This document shows, piece by piece, positions 45,041 to 57,081 of a stretch of 64,000 bases of DNA. The number at the start of each line of letters is the position of its first letter. Within the stretch, counting starts at the first letter, position 1. This DNA is from Gentiana macrophylla (Eukaryota > Streptophyta > Magnoliopsida > Gentianales > Gentianaceae): NCBI GenBank assembly GCA_026214975.1, contig JAOBSW010000620.1:16265-80264 (forward strand), read 5' to 3'. The translations under genes and the position numbers were made by a program. Under the pieces are notes generated by a model. That model saw only the letters and a list, made by a program, of their open reading frames with translations. It did no database searches and had not been told where the DNA came from.

Positions 45041-46629
45041 TGTTAAGGCCATATTTATATGATTATTAAGGGTTTATTTCATTATTATTTTCCCCACATT
45101 TGCATAATTTACATGAGAATTAAGTGGTTTAAGTGTAATTATTTAATAAAGATGATTTTAAGATGATTGTATGCAAAATTGATGATTTTAAGTGTTGATT
45201 TAATGGAATTATTATTATTTGGATTTTATTACGCTTTTGCATTGTTTATTTATCATGTAGAGTTAATTTTCGTGCTATAAGTGGATAAATGAAGCTCAAG
45301 TCAAATTATAAGAGATAGAGTTGGAATTGGCTTGAAGAAATTGGATAAAGATGAAGAGATCCGATCCTCGCTAGCTTCAAACGGCGCCTCATCGATCTTG
45401 AACGAGCGCCCGAAGTGAATGGCGGCCCATGCGGCGCCCGTAATCGATTTTACATTCAGAGAGTTCGTGACGGAGGATGAACGAAGGCTTACTCGGCGTC
45501 CAGGCATTCTCGACGGGCGCCCACGAGACCGCAGACGAGCGTCCGCTGTCGACTTAGTCATAACCGACTCAAAACTCTATATATAGCAAAGCAAATTTCT
45601 TAACCCTAACTCATACCACATAATTGAGATCGCAATTTTACACCAAAAAGTCATGCCACAAGCCTTTTACACAGAGATGAATTTTCCAATCCAACAATCA
45701 TCTTCAACATGATTGTTGGCTAAAAGCCTTGCAGTGAGTCGACGGAGGAAGCCTATCAACAGCACAACCAACTAGAGAGTTCGATGCTTTAAGTTTAGTG
45801 AGTTTATTTCGTAGTTTTTCATTACTTTGGATCTGTTTTGTATTGTTTAAGTTTTAATGAATTAAGATTTGATGAAACGATCTATGTTTAATTTATGCTT
45901 GAATAAATTTATGAAAGTATGTTTATTTAAGTTCTCTTTTATTCAAAGTAATGCCTCTAATTGTGTTTTAAGAGATTATGCATGATTAGTTGAGTAAGAG
46001 TTTGGAAACAATCTCGTGATCCTGTTTTGGTTGCATGTTTAGTTTGTTTGAAAAGACAAACGAAACCCTAGAATTTGGTTGAAGAAATTTAATTGAATTC
46101 GTGAATAAATCACTTCTAAAAACTATGTCTTTTAATCACCGCCTAGTTGGATTGTTGGTTGATAGGTGGAGCCCGATTCGCTTTCTTTGTGTTTTCCTTT
46201 AATTGTTTATTAATCGAACCGCTTAGATTAAGTTTAGTTTAAGTTCTAGTTATATAAACCCTAGTTTCTCATTGCTTTTCTCGCACTTTTCTCGCTTCAT
46301 TCATAATCGATGCTCGTCCGCAATAGCGTAACGCCGTCCATTAGATTGCTTTTCCAGACGCTGCTCACTTTAGTGAACGTCATTCCGCTTTTTTGTTTTC
46401 TTATTTTTCGCTTGTTTTTATTTCCTGTTTTAGTTTTAATTTTAGGTTTAGGTTTTAGTTAGTTTCAACCTTAGTTTAGATAGATAATTGTGACATAATC
46501 GATATAGATTTATACTGTAATCCGATAAACATTCCACTCCCTTAGACGCACCCGCTAACATCCTTTACTACAGATCCTTATACTTGGGGTGTTTTGGTTA
46601 TAAATTGTAAAACTCGCTTTTACCGAACA
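45041..46629 (+). repeat. G2 5' LTR (1589 bases)
   Basis: Contains a CG-rich stretch of GGGCGCCC-like words (45382-45545) directly upstream of the TATA box CTATATATAGC (45577-45587). A long R/U5 ends CTTTTACCGAACA. Differences from the 3' LTR are mostly single-base indels and changes at CG words. Confidence 0.93.
45382..45587 (+). promoter_or_regulatory. G2 LTR core promoter with CG-rich words
   Basis: Repeated AACG(A/G)GCGCC and GGGCGCCC words, then CTATATATAGC at 45577. The same layout occurs in the 3' LTR near 55175-55385, where many CG words are altered. Confidence 0.6.
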
Positions 46630-47373
46630 AGTTTTTGGCGCCGTTGTCGGGAGTCGGTAACGGTTGTCGGATTCTATTTAGGACGCTTTTCTGGTCAAAA
46701 GGATCGCTTTTAGCACGTAGTAGTATTTTGGCCGTAACTTTCGCTCGAGTGTCCGCTTGGAACGCAGGACCCCAATTCGAAAGCTCGCTCCGACGCCGAC
46801 GACGTATGCGCGAGGTCAAAATCCACTGCTTTTCCTCCATTTTGGCCCTAGAAGATTTCAACACGCTTTTTTACCGCCCTAGTGCCTTTTCTATTTTAAA
46901 TTTTTCGTAGGTAGGTTTCTTTTCTTGTTTCTGCTTTCTAGATCCTTTTCTAAATTCGAAAATAAGATATTAATAAAAAATAAAATAAAAAAAAAAATAT
47001 CTAATAATATTAATAATAATAAAAACCTTTGAACGAGCGCTCAACAACTTGAACGCCCGCCCACCTCAATTTCGGCCCTCTCGAACGAACGCTCATTCAA
47101 TCGAACGAAGCGTTCAGCTTCGAAACTAACGCCCACTAACACCGACGCCTTGATTCAATCTGCTCAATCATCACTTCTTTTCTTTCTTCTCTTTTCTTCT
47201 CTTTTCTCCTCTAAACCATCTAATTTTCTAAACTCGTTTCTAATCAACCCCAAAGCGGTTGATTTCTTCCTTTCCTTTCTTCCGGTTTATGCAAACGAAG
47301 TAAGAAAGGGACCGATCTTTGATCCCGAGCCCGAACGATCTATCCTAAGAAGGCTTCTCCCCGATTTGACAAA

Positions 47374-48335
47374 ATGGCGGATCAAGATCCACCAATTCCA
47401 AATCCTCGACCCCAAGCTCGCTTAAATTTACTCCTTCAACAAATGCAAGCTCGCAGAAGAATAAAGCAGAATCAAGAAGTCGGCATAAATCAACAACTTC
47501 AACAATTCCGCTAAAACCAAATTTTAATGGGCTTGAACCAGACCCTACACTCCATATCTAAATCAAGATTTTCTCGAGGGGCATAGATCTATTCGTCCTC
47601 CCGACATGGGAGGAGTGAACTTTGATCTAAAGAACGGAGTAGTTGCTCTCAGTTCGTAATAGCTCTTTCCATGGTATCGCTTCAGAAGATCCACACGACT
47701 TCTTGTCCACATTCGTATAAATGCGTGAAGGTGCCATTATCCCGGTGTTGATTCGAGATCGTAAAGTTGAAGCTATTTTTTTTGCTTTGAAAGGTGAAGC
47801 AAGCAGATGGTTTAAGTCATTAGCACATCATTCCCTCCATACATGGAATGATGTCAAAAGAGCCTTCGCTCTTAAGTGGGTTTCACTGTGCAAGATTATG
47901 GAAATGAAACGGGAAATAGTCTGCGCTTGACCGAGATGGAGGATGAGACTGCTGGCAAGGCTTGGGAGAGATTAAATCTGCTTGATGAGGAAGTGCCCCA
48001 ATCACGGATATGATAGACATGAGTTGTTGGAACTATTTTACAGAGGAGTCTCTCAACCTAATAGAGACTATCTTGACTCACACACTCATGGATCCTTCTT
48101 GGGGAGGTGATGAGATCGCCACAGAGTGGCCGAGACCATCGCAAAGAACAATATGTGGTCGACTCCTAAGAAGACCAATATTGTTAAGAAAGAAGGCACC
48201 GCAAGCAATCCCGATACACGAATCGTTGGTTGCTCGGATGGAATTGATAAGCAAGCAACCGCCAATCTTCGATGCAAATTTTCTAATTCTAATTATCTTG
48301 AAACACAGCAGGACCGAGATGAGATGAGGAGGTAA
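47374..48335 (+). pseudogene. G2 gag, frameshifted
   Basis: ATG at 47374 opens MADQDPPIPNPRPQARLNL, then a Gln-rich stretch and an early stop near 47511. In other frames the Athila-type gag core follows: SEDPHDFLSTFV near 47690, ALKGEASRWFKSLAHHSL near 47785 and WNDVKRAFALKW near 47850. Frame changes are needed at several points, often a single base. Confidence 0.75.
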
Positions 48336-49380
48336 ACTTAATGGATAATCAAAACCAACCCTTCCAAACTTCAACCGTAACTAACTATTCAGATTTCAAC
48401 GACAAAACTTCAATCAAGCCAAGTTATCACCTGGCCCTTCAAATTCGAATTCTTTCAACTCGAACTATCAAAGGCCGCCTCGTAACGCCCAAAGGCCTCC
48501 CGCGTGGTCGGAATCAAACTCGAAACAACAATCATACCACCTCATGTGTCCTCAACACAAATTCGATGAGTTGGTAGACATGGTGAAGACTCGCCTACTA
48601 GTGTTAAAGCAATTGAGAGACAAGTTGGTCAAATGGCGCATCAAAGAAGCAAGCAGACTCACGGTAAACTTACGAGTTATACCGAGAGAAATCCGAAAGC
48701 TGATGTGAATGTTTGCACTGCCATTACACCTCAGTGGGAGTATGGGCAAGAAGAGGAGTTGAACGAAGTGACTCTGAGAAGTGGTAAGAAGGCTGGACCC
48801 GGCAAGATGTCGGGAAACGAGTAGCCCCTCCTGACGCCATGAGTTCAGGAGGGGGAAATCAGAAATCACATGCCGAAGAAAGCAACGATGAGGAGGAGCT
48901 TAGTGACAATTCTTCGGAGGGCGACAATGATTCTGATGAAGAGGAAAGGAAGGAGAGTCAGGAGGCTGTACCCCTGACTAAGAAAAAGGAAGAAAAGTTT
49001 GTGAGATGGAAGGATAAGGAGGATGAGGCGATAAAGAATCAGGCCACGAAGAATGATAAAGCCCTTCCTTATCCCCCAAAAAGGAAAGAGAAAGCCCTCA
49101 CTAATGACAAGCAAAGATATCGGAGTGAGTGAGAGGATGCTTGAGACACTCAAGCTAGTATGCCCTTAGCCGAGGTATTAATCGAAATGCCTAAATGCTC
49201 TAAGTATCTTAAAGAATTCTCTGTGGGAGTAAGAGGAAGCTTCTGGGGATGGTCAAGAAGTGCTTCGCGAGGATTGCGTGATGGTTTCATGTAAAATTGT
49301 CGTTGTTAAGCGAGGTGACTCTGGCGCACCTTCAATATCCTCGCGAGATTGAAGGCCATTTGTTCAAAATGTCTTATGCG
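48336..49380 (+). pseudogene. G2 gag-pol linker, acidic Lys/Glu-rich
   Basis: An Asn/Gln-rich segment (48341-48577) is followed by TLRSGKK near 48770, a word typical of the Athila region before protease. A strongly charged stretch of Glu, Asp, Ser and Lys (48850-49130, DEEERKESQEA) follows. It is broken by frameshifts and has no catalytic motif. Confidence 0.6.
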
Positions 49381-52300
49381 ACTCAGGGCCTCTATTAATG
49401 TGATGCCATTAAATGTATGCAAGAAGCTCGGCTAGACAAAAGAATGCGAGAACGCCCGATTTCTCTTCGATGGTAGATAAATCTAGCCGGATCGCAGCCG
49501 GTTGTGTAGCTAATGTTCTCCTTCAAGTTGAACATTTAGTCTTCCCTACCGATCGGGTTATTCTAGACTATCCACTGATAAGGAGATGCCTCTAATTCTA
49601 GGCCGAACCTTTTTAGACACTTCTAACGCCTCATCGACGACTCGCAGCGACAGACATTTTAGAGTCGGTGACACATCCGTCACCTTCACACGGGGACACA
49701 TCCCGAAAGAGCCGTAATTGATGAAATATCGCTTGTCGGCTTATCTATGAGGACGAAAAAGATGCCTACTTTGAAGAAGCAGAGGAGTTGACAAAGATAG
49801 GTGTTTTTGAAGTCATGGACATTGAGGATCCGGCCGATCGCGGACCACCTTCTAATTCATTTCAAGCCGTAGGCATTGACGAAGTCATCTTCACTCGCTC
49901 ACACCGGGCCTCGTTATTGAGTTAGAAGCATGGAGATGCCCAAAGAACAAACGATGATTTCAAAGAATCGAGTCGAAGACTTCATCCTGGTGAAGAAGAA
50001 GCTCATGGGTAGTTGGGACGAGGTAGAGTTTTGGAGAGAAGCTACCATTGGGAAGTAGATGATCGGGAAGAGTCGCGTAAGAGCTTAAAGATGAAGAGTT
50101 AAGAAAATGACCGATCACAAGAAAAAGGAAGCAAGTGTTGACCGGAGGATTCCGATGGATGATTTGATCCAAGACTTCTTCGGGTTGAGCCTCGGGAAGA
50201 TGAGGTGTTCTCATCACAACCACTTCAAGCTCATAAGGAGAAAGGTGGCCCGTTAAAGTCTAGTATTGAGCAACCACCTACCGATTTAGAGCTTAAACCG
50301 CTTCCAAAACACCTTAAGTATATCTTTCTTAAGGATGGAGATAAATTGCCTTTGATCATTTCTTCAAACTCGACTAAGAGCAAGAAGCACAAATTGATAG
50401 AAGTGCTTAAGAAAACATCCTCGCTCGTTGGCAAGTGGGTGATATCCGAGGATCACCCCTGCACATATGCATGCATAAAATCTGAACGGAGGAGGAGCTA
50501 AAAAGGTAAGACAACCTCAGAGAAGACCGAATCCAAGATATGCAAGAGGTTGTCAAAAAGGAAGTGATAAAGTGGCTTGACATGGGCATCATCTATGCAA
50601 TCGCCGATAGCGAGTGGGTCACTTCTACTCAAGTTGTGCCAAAGAAGGGCGGAATCACAAATAAAAGAATGAAAAAGGGAGGAAGTTGCCCTACGCCTCG
50701 TGGATCGCTACATAGTCTCAGACGACTATCGTAGATCGAATGAAGTCACCGCAAAAGATCACTTCCCTTACCCTTCATTGACCAACTAATTGAAAGACCG
50801 AGTGGTCACAAGTATTATTGTTTTCTCGATGGATACTCGTTACTTCCGGATAGCCATCGACCCCAATGACCAAGAGAAGACCACGCTTACGTGTCCATCC
50901 GGCACTTTTGCTTTTCGTAGAATGCCATTCGGTCATGCAATGCACCCGCGACTTTTCAACGGTGTATGTTGGCCATTTTTTATGGACTTGTTGAGAAATG
51001 CATGGAGGTCTTCATGGATGACTTCTCGCCCACGGCGATATCTTTGATGAAATCTTAAAGAACCTAGATATGGTACTCCAACGGTGTGTTGAGAAAACTG
51101 TGCTTAATCGAAAAATGCCATTTTCTAGCAGACGAAGGAATCGTTTTGGGACATAAGGTGTCCAATGTCGGTATTCAAGTTGATAAGGCTAAGGTCAAGC
51201 CATTGAAAGGATGACGTACCCTAAGACAAAGTGAAGGAGGTACGAGGTTTTCTAGACACGCTGGCTTCTACAAAGCGGTTTATTCGAGACTTTTCTACCA
51301 TCGCCAAGCCTTTATCAAATCTTTTGAAAGATGATGTAGATTTCTTGTTCGATGCGAAGTGCAAAGAAGCTTTCAATTGTCCTGAAGACAAGTTTATCGC
51401 TGCCCCTATTTTAGTTGCACCCGACCGACCAAGCCTTTCGAGTTGATGTGCGATGCTCTAATTACGCCAGAAGGCGCAGCTTTAGGTCAAAGAGTTGATA
51501 AAAGGTTCAGCCCATTTATTATGCGAGCCGCACTTGAACCCGGCTCAATGCAATTATACCACAACCGAGAAGGAATTCTTAGTCGTTGTTTTTGCCATTG
51601 ACAAGTTTGAAGTTATCTTCTCAGGTCTCAAGTTGTTGTTTGGACCGACCACATGCAATTTTGCGCTACCTTATTGACAAAGCAGATGCAAAACCAAGGT
51701 TACTTCGATGGATTCTCGATTTTACAAGAGTTTGACCTTGTGATTAAAGATAAGAAAGGTAGTGAGAATATTGTGGCTGATCATTTATCTCGCTTAGTAA
51801 ATGAGGGTGCAGAGAATCACAATGATATAGGCATTGATTTTCCGATCGAGCAATTGATGAAGCTTGAAACGGTTAGGTCGTGGTATGTCGACTCACGCCA
51901 ACTATTTAGCGAGTGGTCATTTAGAGGATATGACGATATCGAGGAGAAGAAAAAGTTCTTTCTCGATCTTAAATATCTCGTATGGGAAGAACTCTTATTT
52001 GTTCAGAGTCTCAGAAGACGGGTTGCTTCGACGGTGTGTTCCCGAGCATGATCAAGTGGGATATCCTAGAACAATGCCACAATGGATCCTACCGGAGGTC
52101 ATTATGGAACACCAAAGACGGTTGCAAAGATCCTTCAAGCCGGATTCTACCGGCCGACTCGTTTAAAGATGCGTAAGCCTTTTGTAAAGGTTGTGATAGG
52201 TGCCGAGAATCGACGGCAGAGTAGTCGGATGGAAATGCCACTTAAGCCCATTCTTGAATGCGAAGTTTTCATGTATGGGGCATAGATTTTATGGGACCCT

Positions 52301-53329
52301 TTCCATCCTCATGTGGTAATAAGTATATCCTCGTCTGGTGGATTATGTTTCAAAGTGGGTCGAGGCCATAGCTACTCCAACTAATGATCACAAGGTTGTA
52401 AAGAAATTCTTGCAAAAGAATATCTTTACTAGATTCGGCCGTCCGAGAGCACTCATTAGTGATGAAGGTACTCACTTTTGCAATGCGCCGCTTGACAAGA
52501 TCCTTGAGAAGTATGGTGTCAAACATAAGATTGGTACACCATATCATCCTCAAACTAAGGGCCAAGTCGAGGTAAGCAACCGGAGCCTCTAAAAGAATTT
52601 TGGAGAAGACCGTGAACAATAATCGATCTAATTGAGTCTTAAGTTGGATGACGATTGTGGGCTTATCAGATCGCATTTAAAACCCCGATGGGCACGCCAC
52701 CCTTCCAAATGGTCTATGGCAAAGCTTGTCATTTACCTCGTCGAACTTGAGCACAGAGCTCGGGCAATTAAATTCTTAAATTTCGATAGCCAACTCGTGG
52801 GGAGAAACGATTGTTACAATTGAACGAGCTCGATTTAATTCGCACTCAGAGCATACGAGAATGCTAAACTCAAAGCAAGGAGAGAACTAAGATACTCCAT
52901 GACGCTAAGATCAAAGACCGAGAATTCAAAGTTGGTGAAATGGCTTTACTCTATAATACCTGCACTTCATTTGTTTCTGGTAAGCTAAAGTCTAGATGGT
53001 CTCGGTCCATTTGAGATTCTCGAGGTTAATCCAAGTGAAGTAATTACTTTGAACGGGTATGGTAATCAAGCTTTTAAAGTGAATGGCCATCGACTTAAGA
53101 AATATTTTGGGCAACCAAAGGAAAAGCCTGAGATTCTTTATTTCCAAAGAAGAGATGAGAGCACAGATGTCCCGATTTGTGAGGAGATTCCATCTTATTT
53201 CTTTGAGTCGATGATGATGACGCTCCTATATCCACCCGTAAGGTACCTTTCGCACAAACTTCGATCATACCACTATGTCTATGCCTATCGTAAGCGCAAG
53301 AACAAGAAGAAGAGAGTCGTTGTAGTTTG
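49380..53329 (+). pseudogene. G2 pol: protease, RT, RNase H, integrase, frameshifted
   Basis: A protease remnant is near 49400-49640 (NVMPLNVCKKLG-like in mixed frames; VILDYP). RT lies at about 50480-51150: KEVIKWLDMGIIYAI near 50560, YFRIAIDPNDQEKTT near 50840, FRRMPFGHAMHPRLFN near 50920 and a VFMDDF-type site near 51010. RNase H is near 51530-51790 with YTTTEKEFLVVVFAIDKFE and GSENIVADHLSRL. Integrase is at about 52270-52600: [55 protein letters not shown]; its D-D-E residues can be read across frames. The pol end is VNGHRLKKYFGQP near 53080. Many one-base frameshifts break it, despite well-kept residues. Confidence 0.88.
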
Positions 53330-54834
53330 AGAGAAAAGTTTAATGAACTTATTGCACACTTGACTTGTTGTTGTGGTGAAAATCATTTCCGCCCCAATAC
53401 TCCTGATTCTGATACTGAGGTGGCGGCAGTTAGACCAAAGTGGCCCGATCCGGGTTGATCTTGAACTTTGTGTCAAGCTATTGACATTAAAAGAGCGCTC
53501 CTAGGAGGCAACCTAGTTTTCTTTGTTCGCTTTCTTTCTTAGGTTGTTTTATTGTTTAAAAATAATCCTTTAGTTGATTATGTGTTGGCCGGGTTATTCC
53601 TCCTACGCTCATTGTAAGTGTTTTGTGTTATGTGTTGCTCATATACCCCGTGTATCCCGAGATTATATGGTATGTCGAGTGTTGTGATACTTTTGAGTGT
53701 TTTCGAGTTATTATCGTCCGTGTTGTCTATTCGAGTTGTAGCTGTACATTCATGCTCCGCCCGACTCTCCGCTAACTTTCATCCGACAAACCACCGTTGA
53801 AACCAAATAAGTTTTCTTTTCTTTTATTCGCACATTCCGAGGACATAATGTGATTTAAGTGTGGGGGTGTTTGGGTATGTTTTTATGCTATATCCTTTGA
53901 AATATGAGTGAATGTTAAATTTCTCATGAATTTAAAATTTTTTGTGAGTCTCGAGCATATAATTGGAACTAGATGCTTGCTAGTTGTAGTTTTCTAACGA
54001 TGATAGTATGTGACTTAGTGAGATAATTATAGCATGTTTTACTTTTATGGAGATAGTTTCGCTTTTCACTCTCACTAAAGCCTTTGATTTTGAAGCAAGT
54101 CTTTTGAACTATATCCTTTCATTGTTTTAGTGATTTACCTTAGAAGGTCAAGATAGTAACACCGTAGTTAGACCGTGTCTGTGTGAATATCATAAAGTTC
54201 GAATGTGATAAGTGAGATGTAACTTATGTCTTCAAGAAAAGAATGAATAAGCAATCATAATAAATACGCTTGTCGGAAGTCGGGTCGATGATTGGAGTGA
54301 GGTAGGCATTATCTCGAAATGTCCTATACCACTATGATGACCAAAAGCTCACGATACCATGAGAAGCTACCTTATGATTTGAGTAAGGTAGGTGTTATCA
54401 CTAAACATCCTATTCTACTATGATGGGTAAGAGCTTATTCTCGAGCATGCGCCAAATTTGAAAATTTTGAATAGTGATGAATAAGAATAAAGTAAAGTCT
54501 TTGTTATCATGGATCTTATACCCAGTAGAAACCGCATGACATGTCAGTAGGATTATCCTACTGAGTGCGTGGGAAGGCTTTGAGTGGAGCTACATCGTCT
54601 GCACTTAGGATAGTCATTGGAATTTTTGAGAGGATATTTCTTTGAAAGGCTTGTTAGATTGAGAATGGCTTGTCACACTTACACCGAATCTATCTCTCGT
54701 GTTGGTATCATTTGCTATAGTTGTTGTACCTTTTGTTACTTAGAGTTAGAGATCTATGTGGATTATTTATAAATTTGAGCTATAGTTTTGATTGTTTTGT
54801 CCGAGGACGTACAAAAAGTTAAGTGTGGGGGAGT
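53330..54834 (+). other. G2 3' non-coding region up to the purine tract
   Basis: About 1.5 kb with no long open frame. It contains AAGTGTGGGGGTGTTTGG at 53849, a second purine-rich tract nearly matching the real one at 54820-54834 (AAGTGTGGGGGAGT). If an env-like gene was ever here, I see no membrane segments or fragments of it. Confidence 0.6.
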
Positions 54835-56414
54835 TGTTAAGGCCATATTTATATGATTATTAAGGGTTTATTTCATTATTATTTTCCCCACATTTGCATA
54901 ATTTACATGAGAATTAAGGGTTTAAGTGTAATTATTTAATAAAGATGATTTTAAGATGATTGTATGCAAAATTGATGATTTTAAGTGTTGATTTAATGGA
55001 ATTATTATTATTTGGATTTTATTACGCTTTTGCATTGTTTATTTATCATGTAGAGTTAATTTTCGTGCTATGTAAGTGGATAAATGAAGCTCAAGTCGAA
55101 TTATAAGAGATAGAGTTGGAATTGGCTTGAAGAAATTGGATAAAGATGAAGAGATCCGATCCTCGCTAGCTTCAAACGGGCGCTTCATCGATCTTGAACG
55201 AAAGGCCCGTATGAATCAAGGCCCATGTAGCATCCGTAATCGTATTTTACATTCAGAGAGTTCGGGACGGAGGATGAACGAGCGCTTACTCGCGGGCCAG
55301 TGCATTCTCGGACGGGCGCCCACGAGACTGCATTTAGCGTCCGCTGCCGACTTAGTCATAACCGACTCAAAACTCTATATATAGCAAAGCAGCCTCTTAA
55401 CCCTAACTCATACCACATAATTGAGATCGCAATTTTACACCAAAAAGTCGCGCCACAAGCCTTTTACACAGAGATGAATTTTCCAATCCAACAATCATCT
55501 TCAACATGATTGTTGGCTAAAAGCCTTGCAAGTGAGTCGACGGAGGAAGCCTATCAACAAAGACAACCAACTGTAGAGTTCGATGCTTTAAGTTTAGTGA
55601 GTTTATTTCGTAGTTTTTCATTACTTTGGATCTGCTTTTGTATTGTTTAAGTTTTATTGAATTAAGATTTGATGAAACGATCTATGTTTAATTTATGCTT
55701 GAATAAATTTATGAAAGTATGTTTATTTAAGTTCTCTTTATTCAAAGTAATGCTCTAATTGTGTTTTAAGAGATTATGCATGATTAGTTGAGTAAGAGTT
55801 TGGAAACAATCTCGTGATCCTGCTTTTGGTTGCATGTTTAGTTTGTTTGAAAAGACAAACGAAACCCTAGAATTTGGTTGAAGAAATTTAATTGAATTCG
55901 TGAATAAATCACTTCTAAAACTATGTCTTTTAATCACCGTCTAGTTGGATTGTTGGTTGATAGGTGGAGCCGCCGCTTATTGTGTTTTCCTTTAATTGTT
56001 TATTAATCGAACCGCTTAGATTAAGTTTAGTTTAAGTTCTAGTTATATAAACCCTAGTTTCTTGCTTTCTCGCACTTTTCTCGCTTCAATATAATCGACG
56101 CCGTCTCGCAATAGCTTAACGCCATTCCATTAGATTGCGTTTCAGCACGCTGCTCACTTTAGTGAACGCCGTCCGCCTTTTGTTTTCTTATTTTTCTCGC
56201 TTGTTTTTATTTCCTGCTTTAGTTTTAATTTTAGGTTTAGGTTTTAGTTAGTTTCAACCTTAGTTTAGATAGATAATTGTGACATAATCGATATAGATTT
56301 ATACTGAATCCGATAAACATTCCACTTCCTTAGACGCACGCTAACATCCTTTACTACTGATCCTTATACTTGGGGTGTTTCGGTTATAAATTGTAAAACT
56401 GCTTTTACCTAACA
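54835..56414 (+). repeat. G2 3' LTR (1580 bases)
   Basis: Direct repeat of 45041-46629, ending CTAACA before the TSD ACTTG. Confidence 0.93.
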
Positions 56415-57081
56415 ACTTGTATCCATTGGATAAAGTCCTCGAATCATCCTAACGTCCATTTAATATCAACCATTGATTTGTTTGATAAAATCGAGGTTGT
56501 TAATCGCCCTTATCCTTGTTTTCTTCCAATGTAATCTTGAATAAATCGAGGTATATGTATCAAAGAAGGTTCATGAGTCTCATTGAGATACATATCATCA
56601 CCAATCATAATTTGTCGTGTTTAAAATACAATGCAATTGACTTCCTTTATCTAACTTTTATTTGTGAAGTTAGAGTACACCATTTAATCATAACTAAGTT
56701 CCAGCCACCATCCAACTTATGGAACTTAGACTTGTACATAAGGTATATGTAATCGCTTTAGTCATCATGCACTTCCCTAAATTCTCGATTCCATATCCTT
56801 GACTTTAATTACTAAGTTTGATCCCTTAGCCTTCATTAATCGAGTTTGAGCCTCACTTTCGCCTTCAACAGTTCCCCGACTAGTCTCATCGACTCCAGCT
56901 ACCCCATCGATATAAACCATCTCACGATATAAACCAAATTGACCTTTTACGTTGCTTTTGATCAAACATATACAAGATCAAACTCTAATAAACCTATACA
57001 TTTGATCTAGACATCTTTTTGCCTTTGCTCTATAACAGCTAGTCTGGCACTCATCACTAAAACTTAAAAATAAGTCCAACA

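Larger units (their letters stand above)
45041..56414 (+). mobile_element. G2: Athila-type Ty3/gypsy retrotransposon (11.4 kb)
   Basis: LTRs 45041-46629 and 54835-56414 start TGTTAAGGCC and end AACA, with TSD ACTTG (45036-45040, 56415-56419). TTTTTGGCGCCGTTGTCGGG follows the 5' LTR, the primer site of Athila-like elements. AAGTGTGGGGGAGT before the 3' LTR is the purine tract. Gag lies at about 47374-48300, pol at about 49400-53330, then about 1.5 kb without a long frame where Athila elements often carry an env-like gene. RT, RNase H and integrase words match the Athila style. Inserted in a Copia-J LTR. Confidence 0.93.
44020..57081 (-). repeat. Copia-J 3' LTR, split by G2 (about 1.68 kb without it)
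   Basis: Left part 44020-45040 starts TGTTGGTCCC; right part 56420-57081 ends AAGTCCAACA, next to AATTTCCCCCTTTTTGGTG. On the minus strand this is AAAAAGGGGGAAAT followed by TGTTGGACTT: a purine tract and LTR start as in large SIRE/Maximus-type copia elements. A minus-strand TATA box CCTATAAATAGAGG lies at 44889-44902. The G2 insertion duplicated ACTTG. Confidence 0.72.
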
